Positions 44,301 to 57,500 of a DNA stretch of 64,000 bases are shown here, piece by piece. A program made the position numbers and the translations under genes. The stretch is from contig CP154956.1 in the NCBI GenBank assembly GCA_039621445.1, positions 76,174,192 through 76,238,191 of the forward strand, given 5' to 3'. The first letter of the stretch is position 1; each line of letters starts with the position of its first letter. The notes under the pieces are model-generated. The model ran no database searches, was not told the origin of the DNA, and was given only the letters and a program-made list of their open reading frames with translations. Source of the stretch: Euglena gracilis (taxonomy: Eukaryota > Euglenida > Euglenophyceae > Euglenales).

Positions 44301-47300
44301 CCCCGTGGTCCCACAAGTTACGTCCATTTTACCAGACATAAGTCCAAAAAAGGGACCGTAAAACAGGGTGTATTTGCCGGCAAGAACTGCAAATAACTCC
44401 CCAGGGCCGCCGAGTTGTCCAAAGGGCTCATTAGAAGAACTCAAGCCCGTTGAACGCCCTATCCAACTGTACAAGGCTTTCCCAGTAACTCCGTGGCCGG
44501 CCAAAGATACACCCCAAATACACAGCCTCGTTTTTTTTCGGCGCGTTTTTCGGCCGTTTTGGCCCATTTTGGGCCAAAACGGAACAAAAACAATTTTTAA
44601 AATACCTCGAAAATGAACCAAAATAAAGAAAATGTTTAAAACCGTTCTAGGACTCCAGCTTCACGCCGGAACCGGCGTCTGGGACGCCGATTCGAGCAGG
44701 AAATTTTACAAAACAGCAACTGCTAACACAAACCCCACTCCCATTATTAACCCAAATGTAGCCAAGGTTGTGGCAAAATGCGAATCAGGGGACCCTCAGA
44801 AATGGCCCATACCATAAGACCCCGAATAGGTCTTTCTACTGTGATCCTCTCCAAAGGATTCCCAGTTGAATGGGCCTGCCTTTGCGCTTTCCAGTGTTTA
44901 AAAAGCTGTTTTTTTTTGTTTTATTTGCGTATCCATTTAGCTTCCCAATATTATTTTTCCCACAATCCAGGAGGTTGAAATTTGCTGTGCTTTTCATTTT
45001 CCGGTGGAATCAGATTTCTGAGGCCAAAAACCAATCTTGTTATGTACACATATTGTCATTTTTTTTTGAAATTGCATTGATTTTCTGCCAACAGGGCTAG
45101 GCACAACTCGGTCCACAGAAAATATTGAATAATTGGTCAGCAATTTCAGTGAAATGGCGTTTTCCCCATCGATTGTTGCTTTTTGAATTTCGGAACCTGA
45201 ATTAGAATATTTCGATGCTTCACAATTGGGGGGTTGCTGGAGGCAAATGGGGAAGACATTGTGTAATGCAAACATCCACACACAAACACAATGTGGACGC
45301 ACCTGAATAAAAATAAAAATCACAGCGATGCTTTTGCTTTTCTGACTGCCGTTGTGAATCCTCGTCAATGAACCACTGGAAGAAGGCAAATGGTGGCACT
45401 GCACAATGCAATGTGCAACCATATTTAATGCATTCTTTGTGGACCAGGCTGAGTGTGACTAACTTGGGGAGGAGGCGGCGGTCTTGGGGTGCCCAAGAGT
45501 ACCCCGGGGTGGGGGGGGGTCGATGGTTGCCTGGTCGTGGGCCAAAAAAAAAAATGCCCGAAAATGGGCTTTCCTGGGCCTCCGGCTTCCGGCGCCTTTG
45601 GCACCAGAAGGGCCTTGGCTGAGTCCCAAGCACTTTTGGCCATGAACCCCCCCCGGGGGGGGGGGGTCGGATCTGGGTGCCTCGGAGTGCCTGCCCACGC
45701 AGTCCCCCCCAGGGAGGGGTCCGCCTCGACTTAAAATAAAACTGAGCAAACTTTTCTGTCGGGTAAGAGCGCAAATTGTGTAATACAGTGCGGACAAAAA
45801 TTACGGGAGACAAAAATTATGGGAAACCACCCCGATTTTCCCATAATTTTTTTCCCATAAGTTTTGTCCGGCGTACCTTTCCTACGTCCTTCATATGTGG
45901 TGCCTCCAAAGAGGTTCGCAAAACACAAACCAAAGAGGGAAAATCCCAATGGACAGAGAACACTGTCCAAGGTCTAAATGGGGCAAACTGCAGAGGTGTG
46001 GTCAGCAACCATCACAGACATGGTCACCACACACAACACATTTGCGAGCGGTCTGGCCACCACACTCACATGGAAACAAAGACTCAGGCTGCATGGTGGC
46101 CTGAAGAGCTGCACCCAGGCTTTTGTCCCAGATGCAAGGAGGGGATTGGAAATATCCCTATCCAAAAGCCTGCCAAAAACTCTGAATATTTCTCCTTATT
46201 ATTACTCTTATTACTTGCATTTATTGAACACTTGAAAAAAACTAAAAATTTAACTTCTGTTGTCTTCCAAAATGAAAATATTCCCATAATTAATTTTTTC
46301 AAAAGCAAAATTTTCCCATAATTTTTTTCCCGTAAGTTTTTTCCCCGTAATTTTTGTCTTCCGTAATTTTTGTCTTCACTGTAGGCCATAGATTTGATGA
46401 AAACCTGCGCAAAAGCATAACAGAATATTGGGTTGAAATTGTCACAAGAAGAGGATTTGATTCTCCCAACTGGGGGAGGGGTGGAGGGTTTTTTATTCCC
46501 CTGGTCCAGCCCCTTGACTTGGACATGACAGGGTCAAAATGCCAACCTTGGTCTGGTGCCATTCTCATCCTGCACAAGCGATAATTTTTAAAGGCCTCCG
46601 GGGTGAAGATCCAACAAGTGGGCTGGAAAAAAATGCTTTTGGCTGGAGAGAGAACTTGTTTGACCCCCTCCTGGTATTGGGGGGGGGGGGTGCAGCCGGG
46701 TATCGGGCGCAGAGGTTAGACCTGGAACACTGAAAAAGTCCCAAATGCATCTGGGCTTGAGCCAAAATTGTGAGCCAAAAAATCTTCTACGACCCGACTT
46801 TCTTCGAAAAAAAATTACCACTCCCCCAAATTTGGGCATTCTGCATCTAAACTTTTTCCCATTCGAGATGAAGTTCCAAACCAGGGGGGGGGGTCATCAG
46901 CCTGGCTGGGAAACAACACTTGCTGGCTGGACCCGCACCAGCCCAAGGAGGAAGATGCACAACGCGCATTTTTGTGTGATTACAGCACACAGGCATGCTG
47001 AAATGTGACAGGATATGGGTGGATGATATGTTCATACACCGTACACGTGCAAGCATCCATGTATATATGATTACGTGTACATATGTGCGTACCATATATG
47101 GGTCAGTCTGGCCAAAGCCGGGCAGGAAGAGCTTTTCAAGGGCTTTCGGCCGACTTTGTGTGGTTTGGGTGGGTTGGTTCGTGGGTGAGTTTTCAAAAAA
47201 AAGTGGGTGGGTGGTTTGTGCCCAGGAGAAAGTGCCCACCCACAAGGCCAAGTAAACCATGACGCACCTTACCCCTGGCCCACACAGCCCAGGACCCTAC

Positions 47301-48813
47301 ATACACACCACGGGTTTTTTTAAGACCGGGGGGGAGGGGGGGGTCCCCCCCACCCACCCACCCCCCTGGGGGGGGGCCCCTGGGGGGGGGGGGCGGGGGG
47401 GGGGGGGGAGGGGGTCCCGGGGGACCCACAAAAAAATGGCCGAAAAATCGCGAAAAGTGCTAAAAATAGAATTAAAATAAAAAGTATATCCCACCCCCCT
47501 CCGGGGGGGACCCCCCCCGGGGGGGAGGGGGTCCGGCGGACCCACCCACCCTACCCCCCCTCCCCCCCCCCCGGGGGGCCAAACTTAAAAAAAACCCTGA
47601 TACACACCCACTCTGTAAATCCCCCGGGAGGCATGAGGAGGCGTTAAATGACTATGTGGCAACCCCCCCCCCCCAAATAATACCCCCGGGGTATTATTTT
47701 TTCGCCCGAAGTCCCGGCCCGAGGGGGAGGGGTATTATTTGGGGGGGTATTATTTCCCAAATATTTTCGAAAATTTTTCGAATTCCCATGGGACCCAAAA
47801 TAGCACCCAAAGCCCCCCTTTTGGGTCATTTTTTGTACTTTCTCATAAAATTTAGCATTTTTGGGGCCAGATGATCCAGAAAAATCGATTTTTTTCTCGT
47901 AATTTGTTGTCAGATATTGTGATTTTTACCGACATTTTCAGGTCAAAAATCCGGGCCTTTGGCCCGAAACCGGGGGGGGGGGGTATTAATTCGGCGGCCG
48001 AAGTCGGACTTCGAGGGGGGGGTATTATTTGGGGGGTATTATTTGGGGGGAGGTTTACACAGGGGGGGGGGAAAATGCGCTCGCCCGGCCTCGGAAAAAA
48101 TGCGCAAAAATGCGCAAAAATGCGCAAAAATGCGCAAAAAATGCGCAAAAAATGCGCATTTTTGGAAAAAAATGCGCAAAAATGTGCAAAATCCGAGAAA
48201 AAATGCGCAAAAATCACGAAAATGCAAAAATTACCCAAAAACATGCAAAAATGGCACCAAATTTGAAGAAATTGTGTAAAATAATGAGGAAAATGTACGT
48301 TTCAAAAAAAGTCAAAATTTTCAAATTTTTGCAAAAAATTGCAAAAATGGTCAAAAAATGCGAAAATTTTGGAAAATCACGAAAAAATGTGCCAAAAAGC
48401 AAAAAAATGTGCTAAAAAAAGCGAAAAAATTCGCAAAAAATGCGAAAAAATGCGCAAAAATGCGCATTTTTGGAAAATTTGAAAAAATGCGCAAAAAATG
48501 CGCAAAAATGCGAAAAAATGCGAAACGCATTTTCCCCCCCCCCTGGTTTACATGTGTGTTCATAATGCAAGCATATATATGCGTGAATGACCCTTTTACT
48601 TTCAAGATATTACTGAGACAAACACAGCGTATTGGACAAACATACCAGTGGACGTAAATGGACTGGTATATATTCAATTGCGTGCTGGTCGCCATCTTTT
48701 GCCTTTTTCTTCGATGACGATGATGCCGGTGCTGAGGAGGAGAGGCCACCATCCTCGTCTGATAGCTCATCAGCCATGGCCAGAGCACCAAAATCCCCCC
48801 AAATGGAAGCCAT
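41329..48813 (-). CDS. uncharacterised protein, possibly TPR-like
   Basis: Exons: 48646-48813 (ATG; MASIWGDFGALAMADELSDE, then a Ser-run and KKKAKDGD; donor GTATGT), 46405-46469, 45303-45375, about 43432-43530 (DIVELATLSLLYDGRPVEAL), 42689-42850 (AALWRLQIRAGLGDHVGAV) and 41329-41607 (93 codons, ending ELPDANF and TGA). Phases agree from exon 1 through 45303 and from 43432 to the end; the 5' limit of the 43.4-kb exon is not fixed. The paired helices in the last three exons, with Ala/Leu spacing and ...A..A.Q.AL, resemble tetratricopeptide repeats. An acidic N-terminus precedes them. A candidate trans-splice acceptor (CACCGCAG) lies 10 nt before the ATG. A Tc1/mariner MITE sits in the second intron. 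Function unknown. Confidence 0.55.
41639..41822 (+). repeat. dispersed repeat, copy 2 (partner at 28562-28720)
   Basis: Same series of blocks as copy 1 with small insertions. It lies immediately upstream of the last exon of the gene at 41.3-48.8 kb. Confidence 0.8.
45786..46381. mobile_element. Tc1/mariner-type MITE with TA duplication
   Basis: 596 bp. Left end CAGTGCGGACAAAAATTACG, right end (reverse complement) CAGTGAAGACAAAAATTACG; similarity extends about 40 bp through a second ACAAAAATTA box. Flanked by TA on both sides (45784-45785 and 46382-46383). CAGTG-GACAAAA termini and TA duplication are the Tc1/mariner signature. No transposase is seen. It lies 23 bp from an exon boundary of the gene at 41.3-48.8 kb. 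Confidence 0.85.
47317..47590. repeat. extreme G/C homopolymer-rich block
   Basis: Mostly alternating G and C runs around GACCC and CACCCACC, with one AT-rich island near 47440-47485. Assembly here may be unreliable. Confidence 0.7.
47665..48052 (+). repeat. G-tract-bounded repeat, TATTATTTGG family, copy 2
   Basis: Partner of 2647-2997. This copy preserves the left inverted pair (CCAAATAATACC then GGGGTATTATTT) and ends in GGTATTATTTGGGGGG. It abuts the next element. Confidence 0.85.
48060..48545. mobile_element. CAGGG-ended element built of AAAATGCGC units
   Basis: 486 bp. Ends are inverted: CAGGGG-run-AAAATGCG on the left and CGCATTTT-C-run-CTG on the right, flanked by the exact 7-bp duplication GTTTACA (48053-48059 and 48546-48552). 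The interior is dozens of AAAAATGCGC-type units decaying to AAAATTGC. CAGGG ends are usual for hAT elements, which normally make 8-bp duplications; here 7 bp match exactly. Confidence 0.8.
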
Positions 48814-48823
48814 CACAAAACAA

Positions 48824-48825
48824 CT
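48824..48825 (-). promoter_or_regulatory. candidate spliced-leader acceptor AG
   Basis: CACCGCAG ends 10 nt upstream of the ATG at 48813 on the minus strand. This fits trans-splicing but could also be a 5' UTR intron acceptor. Confidence 0.35.
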
Positions 48826-51553
48826 GCGGTGATGGGAAGGAACGAAGATAAATCGATATCCGCCATGAACACTAATAAAATTATTTCTTTAAAAAAAACT
48901 AATATAATCTATATAAAATTACAAGTAACATAAAATTTTCAAATGAATAAAATTATAACGATTTTTTTTTAAAAAAGCACAAACCCAAAGCATTGTTGTG
49001 TGGCGCTCACAGCATTTCAAATCCGATTGGAAAAACAATCATGAGACTCCTTGTTGTTCCATGCCTTCAAGTTGGTTCCCTTCTGTGTACACAAAACGTC
49101 TACAAGGAAGGGCACATAGCTCGCCATCCTATGACTAAAGACGTTCTGTCCAGTTCTGTCCAGAAACTATTTGAGTGTACACACATGTGTGCACACCAAT
49201 GACATCATTGAAATGAATGCAAAATATCCTGCCCTATTTTAGACCCCTTCCCAAAGTAACCCCTCCCTCTTGCCCAACTGAGCAAAAATCCATAATAAGA
49301 ACCCACCCATTTTAAGCTCCCTGACGGCGCAAAGCGCTCGGGAGGGTGAAAAACTTCCCTGAAATATCACCAAAAACTGCAATTTTGGGCACAAAATGAT
49401 GAAAATTATGATATTTTGACATCTTTGAAATACACAGAAGGGGAAATGTTAATTCATACCAATTGACACATGGCGGGATGCACCGAAAAAAACTTTGGTC
49501 TTTTTGGAAACATTAAAAATGACTATTTCTAGGGCCTGGGTCAGTCAACGAAAAAATCCGCAATTTTTTTGTTGTGAATTTGAGATTATTTGTATGAAGA
49601 AAATGCCCAGCGTGATTCTGTGTAAAAAAAATGGTGAAATGATTTGGGCAAAATGAGGGCTGTGTGTTACGTTGGGAAAATAGCACAGTTTTTGGTCTGA
49701 TATTTGATCTCCTCGACCAGAAGAATACCTCCACCCAATACAAATAAAGACCCCTGAGAATTTTTACATTCTGCCTAAATATGAACTGAGAATTAATACA
49801 ACAATGGCACGATTAGACGATCCACTTTTGGCCCCAAAGGGGTCGATTCAGTCGTTGGTAATAAGCACGAACCTGTGAGAAACACTGCACCAGGTGGCAT
49901 TCGGTGGCACAATTGTTCCGTTCTTTTCCGTTTGTGTTTCTCAAGCAAACAGTTCGAATTCACCCAGGTAGAGGGTTGCAAGTTGGAAGATTTTATGCAA
50001 GCAAACAAGCTTGGCCAGTGCAGGTGACGTGACAGGCGACGGATTCAGAGAACCGACATCCGGTATCCAAGAAACAAAATGCTCGAAAATATTCCTGTTT
50101 TTCTGCCATTATTTGACCATTTCTGAAGGATTTGGTCGAAGCTTTGGGGTAACATAATTGTTTGGCCCAAAGAAAAAAAAAACAACGGCCCGCAAAATGC
50201 CACCACATCTTGAGGAGTTGTGTTGCTATCCCCCCCTTCTGATGGTCATGGGTCGAGCTGACAACATCTGCCAGCAATAGCCGACACAAAGCGCTGGCAC
50301 TTGAAAAGAAAGAGCCAAAAATGACGGTAAAATTGAGTTTTTTGGGGGGTGATGTTCATCACTTTCATTAGCCGGAACAAAAATGTTTTCAAAAGCTGCA
50401 CAATCTTCCAGAAACGGTCAAAAATAATGGGAAAATAGATGATTGTGAGCATTCTGTTTGTCCGATGGGTCTTTTGCTGCGACCCCTCAGGCTGGGTTTC
50501 CCACGGGGTTGAAGGAAGAAAGGATTATGGCGGAGTCGCCACAGTGCCCCGCCACCCCTTTGGGATGACGCCCGCCACCGTGCGCCTGAATAAAAATGTC
50601 CACGATTCTTTCAACTCAGTAAATGTGCCTTTCTCCACACAAAAAATGTGAAAAGTTTCAAAAGATTGATAGGTGCAGGTGCTGAGAGGTCAGCGGAAGT
50701 TCTTTTTAAAAGACGGCACGGGGATGAAAAGCAATACAAAAACAGAACCAAAATGGATGCACTCAATCTGTAATTGGCAATGAAATTGGACAGGGATCCC
50801 TGCCAAGGCGTCGCTTAAGTCAAAGGATACCTCATCCCCCATTCCCATGGGCCAAGCTCCCCTCGGGGGCGGGGCGTATTCGGGCCCAGTGGGCCAAGAA
50901 TAATTGATTTTGACACCCATCCTTCAGAAGATGAGGAGATGAGGGTTTTTATTGCAGTATTCCACAATTCACAAATCCTGCAAACTCCCAAAAACATCAC
51001 CAAATTCCATGATATTGTGCACCTAGGAGGATCAAAAAAATGTCACCCGGGACCGCTCCACCCCAACAACTCAACAGAGGAAGCCCACCCACCCAACACC
51101 CATCGGGCGGAACAACCAAAAGCTGACTTGATGCACCTCCCATCTGGTGAAAGCAAATGGGTTGCTGCCTGATCGGTTTTCTGTGGGAACAGACACCATA
51201 TTCATTCGATATGTTTTGACATAAAGCAATGGGGTCGTTTTGGGGGTGGGGTTTTCAACCAGCAAATCCTTGACTTACCCAATATCCATCCTTTGGCTTT
51301 GGCAGAACAATCAACTGTGGGAGCTTTATAATTTGGGGGAGGGGCATGCTGAGCACTCTGGGTATCTGGGTAGATAAGCCTGGACCTTTGCGTGCACCTT
51401 TCCTGCCTTTTTGTTATTATTATTGCTTCTTGAGATACCCCTTAAACTATTCAACGATAACAATCACGTGAAGAGGGGAGAGAATTAAAGTTGCCGCTGC
51501 CCTGCAAGGGCAAGGGGGAAGGTCAAAGGGAAGAGTTGGGGAAGAGAAAAGAA
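48826..51553. other. no gene recognised
   Basis: Spacer between the stop of deoxyhypusine hydroxylase and the start of the next gene on the minus strand. Compositionally like intron sequence. Some GC-rich islands (near 50470-50600) could hide small exons, but none is supported. Confidence 0.5.
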
Positions 51554-54500
51554 TCAACACGCGGGGACAGCGTCGGGAGTGTCTTCCTTGGGCTGCCACT
51601 GTGACCAGTATTCGAACATGTCGATGCCCACCTGGCACGACTCCCCAACGAGGGGCTCCTTGTCGTTCATGAACGTGCGTAGCGCCTGCAGCCCAGACGT
51701 TGAGTCGAAATCACAACACCGAAATCAGAAAAGCTTTGGGAACCACCTTCTTGCTCAAATGATTCTCCGGACTGGGCACCTCCTCCTCGGTAGCTTTCCC
51801 TCACAGCACAAGAGTCCCAAAGCCTCCTTTGCACCAAGCCCCATGAATAAACCCCTCCCAAATAAAACCATCCCCCCCCCACACCTGTGAAAGAATCCAG
51901 CACAGTGGAAATTCATCAAATTCGAAAAATTTGCTCAAATGATACGTCCCCCACAGGAAAATGTTTTGGGATGGCTTGAAATCACAGGCGGTCTGTGTGG
52001 GTCTCTGGATCCCGCGTGAAACCACCCAGGGATTCGATTCAAATAATATTGAATATGGAAACAACAGAACGTTGACACAAAAATAAGTTTGTTTGCGAAG
52101 ATATCGTCCATGGAGGCTGCGAGGGCCACCGCGGCCGTTCATTTCTCCGGGTGGCAAGGGTTCACCTCCAGGCACTCCCCCTTCGCGATCCCCCCGAGGG
52201 CCTCCGCCGCCTCGTGGCGCACCATCGGGTGCTCCGCCGCATCGGTCAAGCACTGAGAGGGGGAACGTTTTTGCCAAACTTGGCAACATCAACAGCACAT
52301 GGAACACCTGCCATATGCCCAGAAGCCACCACGGTTGTAAGCGAAGATTTTTTTGGATCCAGGGGGGAGGGGGGTACGGACCCACCCACCCATCCCCTGG
52401 CGGGGGCCCCTTTGAGAGAGGGGGGGGGCTTGGGGGGTCCACTTTTGGGGGCCAATTTTGGGGTCCAAAATAGAAGAATAACCGGCCTCTGGCAGGTACC
52501 CACTCGGCCCGCACCCCCTGGGGGGGGGGGAACGCATCATGGACCCTAAAAAAAAAGGGACGCAAAAAAAGGCAAAAAATGCAAATAAACGCAAAAACGC
52601 AAATTGCATGTAAAATCCTTTAGGAGCTCCCCGGGTTGAACACCTTTCCACTGGAGAGGACAGGAGAACTTTCGGCTCTGCTGGAGAAAATTTTCCATTT
52701 TTACATAAAAATAAGTATTTTGTTGACCCAAAAATTACAAAAATGAAAAAAATTCACAAAATCTTCAGTACCAGAGAAAAACTGAGACCAAAACGAGGAA
52801 TCTTTCATCGTGAAAAAAAATTCCAGCAAAAATCCAAAATCGCCAGGGAACAAAACACAAAAAAACTCCACTGGAGCCACACAACCAAAAAGAAAAAAAA
52901 TGAAAATTTGTTCATTTGTGCAATTGCGCAAGCCAACACAAAAAAGCTTAAATACGAATCCGGCCGCCTAACTGTGTGTGTTTGTGATGTGGTTGTTTTG
53001 TGTTTCGCGCAATGGATGCCTCATCTGCATGGATGCCTCAGGAACGAAGAGGAGCAGGGGAGACGGGGAGGGCCCAGCGGTTGAGACAAAGAACAGGACC
53101 CGGGCGTTGCCCGAAAGCCGCCGCCTCTCCCCCACACCTCCACCAGCGGTGGAACGGACTTGGGGTGCTCCAGCTGGCCCAGAACATACGCGATCTCATG
53201 GCGGAAGAGGGCGCTCTGGGGGTCCTTCAGCCCCTGGCACAGCGCCTGTCAAGCATGGAGGGCGACCTCGCCAGACCGCACCAGTGCCACTGGCCAGGGG
53301 GCAAACTATGCCCGCTGGCAAGCGGAAAACCGCACTGCAAAAACCGCACTGCAAAAACCGAACTCCAAAAACCGAACTCCAAAAACCACACTCCAAAAAC
53401 CGCAGTCCAAAAACTGCACTCCAAAAACCACACTCCAAAAACCGCAGTCCAAATACTGCACTCCAAAAACCGCACTGCAAAAACTGCACTCCAAAAACCG
53501 AACGAACTCCAAAAACCTGCAAACTGTGCTTCTCGTGTGCAGCTCTCCCCTGCAACAGCACGGTGCATATTTTCCCCCTCTCGGTGTGCGGTGGTGACAG
53601 CACGTCCGTCCGTCCATGGGGAGGGGGTTATTTTTGTCTGGTTTTCGGGAATTTCATTTGGGGAGGTTGGGGGGGGGGGTTACATCAAACATGGGCTTGA
53701 GGCGCACCATAACACTATCGTCGCTGTTGAGATCCCTCAGAGCAAACATGGCCCGGTACCGCTCATAGAGGTCGGCGTTGCCGTCCAACAACGTGTCGCT
53801 GTGGAAGGTAAACCATTAGAAAACCATTTGCCAATGCGAAGGACGTGATGGTGTTGTAATGATGGCCTGGGTTCACGCCCGAAATCGTGTTTTGAGGCAC
53901 CAGTTCGGGTGTGAAGCCGTTGTTGGCGGGGTGTGGCAACACACAATAAGCAATAGGCGGTGTAAATAACTGCAACGACAGGAAAATAAAAATCCCAGGC
54001 AAGCACGATCCTTAATTTTCAGAAACAGCCGACCAGCTGCCCATGGCTCAAACGTAACCCAGAACCCAAAATATGTCACATTTGAAAATTATGTGTTCGA
54101 GGCTGTCCCTTCCCATGGCTGGGAAGTTGCATGGTTGAAATACGAGTCATCACCGTGGGCAATTTTTGAGGTGCACGCCGGCTGCAGTCAGCCCCTGTCT
54201 TAGTCCAACCCACTGTGGCATCTCCCAGGCCCAGCCCACCAGCTCATTTTCGCTGAAAATTTTTGCGAGCTCTTTCCGACTCCGGCCAGCATGACCGAAT
54301 GAAAGTGAGTGGCCAGCGATTGATTTGTTTGTTGCTACACACTTATACTTTCAAACGGTCCCCACCATGTCCCCCCCAAATGTCTGCCACCCTGCCTGTC
54401 ACCCAGCTGAGGTACAGCCCAGGATGCCGCCCTGGGGAGGGAGGCACCCCAATATTTCTTATACACAAAAATTTTGCTAAGCCCTTCCGCATCGATACCT

Positions 54501-57500
54501 CAATGAATTCCCACGCGGCATGAATGACACGGGCAAACACAGCAAATGAAACACCGAGAGGGGCACACCGAAGCTCAGCCACTGACTTGGAGGCAGATGG
54601 GGGCGCCGGGTCGACGCTGGAAAACGCGCCGGCCTCCGGTACACCGCCACTGTGGAACAGCAAAGCCAACCCCTGGCCCAGCCCAGGGGAAAGGACCTCT
54701 TTGACAATGTGGACTTCTGCAGCGCCACACAAACATGTCAATTCATATGAGACTGATCAGCTTCCCCTTTCAGTTTCGGCTTCCCCTGACCAATTATCTG
54801 TCCCCCGCCACACACTGCCACTTCTCTCGATGAAATTCATGAACGTATGAAAAAGAGGAGCCCGCAGAAAAATTTAATCATCATATCTCAGAAGCAGAAC
54901 CTTGAGCCCAGCATAATCTGTACTATTTTAATGCATATCGTTTTTTTTGTGGAAATTTGGTGGGATTTTGCGGGAGGCAATGAATTGGGGTTGCAAAATC
55001 CCTCGTCCTGTGTGAGCCTGGGATGGATTAGTGCCACCAGGGCTGCAAGGGAAGGCTTGGTGACCCAGAGGTGGGGGGGGGGGCTCCCAATATGGCAAGA
55101 AACAAAAAATACTGAAATCTTGACCCGAACATCAGGAATAGATGGTGGAAGAACGGGAAGGAGTGGTGAGGGGTGGTCGGCCCCACAGCGATCAGGATGG
55201 GGTCCTCTTACTGTCCACAGGGTCAGATACCTGTTCAGCCCTGGAAACATGGAATATGGTTTGCCCAAGGAGGCATTGGCTTTATGATACAGCACTGTTT
55301 CGGCCCAAAACCTCTGTTCATCTCCCTCTCAAACAACACTCGTTCACAGCTTCTGTTCCCTGCTATTCCGGTGAGGCTCCGTCCTCTGCGCCCCAAACGA
55401 CCCCGGGCCCCGTTCCCGGGGGCGAGGCCGCCACCTCTGCAGCCAGGCCAGGCGCCGGAGGGCGAGGTGGACCGTCTCCGCCAGCTCCGGCAGCGGCGAG
55501 CCACGGAACCGCTCCAGCACCGCCGCCGAGGCCGGGTGGCCGATGGCCCCGATCGCCTCCGCGCACTGCGGGGGCCCGCCGGGGACAGGGGGGGGGGCAG
55601 GGCTGTCCCAGAAAGTCCGGGGGGGGGGGGCGACGCCACCCACAGCACTGCGCAAGGGGTCGAAGGCGTAGACATAAAATATTGTCCGAAAATCAGGCTC
55701 TCGGAAAAAGGGAAGGGGTGGGGGGTGGGGGGTCGGATCCCCCACCACCCACAGGGTGGCGGGGCTTCCCGTTCATCCAGGCCGGGCCGGGCAGGGCAGG
55801 GCTGTATGGGACGGCATGGGCGGGCAGGGGCCAAACCCCCCACCCACTATGGCACACGTTGCAATGAAAACACTCCCTCGGCACCGAAAGAGAAACTTTA
55901 TCTGCATGTTGGTGCCCCTGGAAGTGGAAGAATGGTTGGTGGGGTGGGACTCCCACCCACCAGAATGGGGGGGGTCAAAGGTTGGAGGGGTAGTAACAAA
56001 TGTGGGCGTCGCTTTTCCCTCAGGTGCGACAGAAGAAAGAATTTCTCAAAGTTTTGATTGAGATGCCTCCATGGCGTGACACTTTGGAAGATAAAATTCC
56101 AGAGTATCCATACAACCAATTCATGCATTTGTAAAGCTTCCCCGGCATTCATGCTGGCAATACTTAACTCTGATTGCGCTTGAGTGTGTTGCACAATGCT
56201 TAGCTTTTATCTGCATGTGTTGCTTAAACAAAGACGAGCCTCCCCAAAGGGGACAAATTGCTTTCAATGGGGTGGGTCGACCCTGCCCTTCGTTTTCTTG
56301 TCTTTGCTGAATACAACTCTGGGGAGGGATGATTTTGATGGAAATTCCCAGCCGTGCCACGTACTGAGCCACGTACTGCACCCCATGTGGCGAGACCACA
56401 TCCTGGACCGATTGAGACTCCAGGTTGCACAACACGTGGCAGGACAAGGCCGTCTTCTTCAACAAAACACCTCATGTCTTGTGACCACATCCTCACTTTC
56501 ATCGGCAAGCCAGCGATACAAATGAGGAAGTGCTTCCACAGAGCCTGTATCAGGAACATTATTTGACTGTTGAAAGACTTGATTCTCCAAATCAAAGGCA
56601 AACGATTGCATTGAGTTTTATTTGACACTACATGAATGTATACTCTTCATATTCAATCTTCTTCAATAATAGAGTGCGTTATGCTTGGTGGCTTCTCAGC
56701 CTGATTCTTGTGGAGGTGGAATTGAAACCAGACTGCCAAAATACATGTTCTGAACACATCTAAACAAGAATTGATTATTCAATTCCTTTCTTTTTGGGGA
56801 AACAACATGGAATGGGCTTTTTAACAACCAGACACATTTTTTTCTTTGGATAGCTTTTGCGCCTCAAAACAACCAGAGATCACCGTACGTTACCATCTTC
56901 TTGACCGTGGGCAGTTTGGCCCACACTGGTCTCTTTGTGGGTGCCCCCCCTCAATTTTTGAAGACAGTTCCATCGGGTCATTGCGACCCTTGGGGGCACA
57001 CCGATCTGGCCCAGCGTGAAGGCGATTTCGTGTTTGAAGAGGACGGAGTCCGTGGTGGGGAACGCTGCAGCGGCAGAGACCCAGAGGGGGAGGAAACTGC
57101 TTCATGGGCCGGTCAAAACCTGCACCTCCCGGAAACATCACACCAAAGAACTTATGCAATGGGAATGTGTGGAGGCATTCCAAACTCGCCAAATACCCCC
57201 TGAATGGTTGACCTTTGGGGGTCTTTTTTTCCATATGAAATGTCAAAACCTTGGTGAACCAGATTACGTTCACCAACTGCTTGATCCTAAGCATACAAAA
57301 AAGTGCTTAATCCTAAAACATGCAAAAATGTAAAGAACTGAATGGCATATTTTCCACCTCCCAGGGAGAAAAACACCCCAAACTCCTGAACCCTTGCTCA
57401 ACCACCTTACCTCTACCACCCCAGCACCCCCCCCCCCTGCCCAATGCCCTGAAGGGTAGAGATATTGGACAACAAACTTCATGTGCCCACATCCATGAGA

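Noticed and set aside
41329-48813. Assignment of the TPR-like gene to TRAPPC12
   Set aside because: Only a loose resemblance in helical segments; no diagnostic motif, so left unnamed.
56334-56465. Extra deoxyhypusine hydroxylase exon
   Set aside because: Exon 4 at 56471-56544 joins exon 5 in phase and gives the exact ligand spacing, so no further exon is needed.
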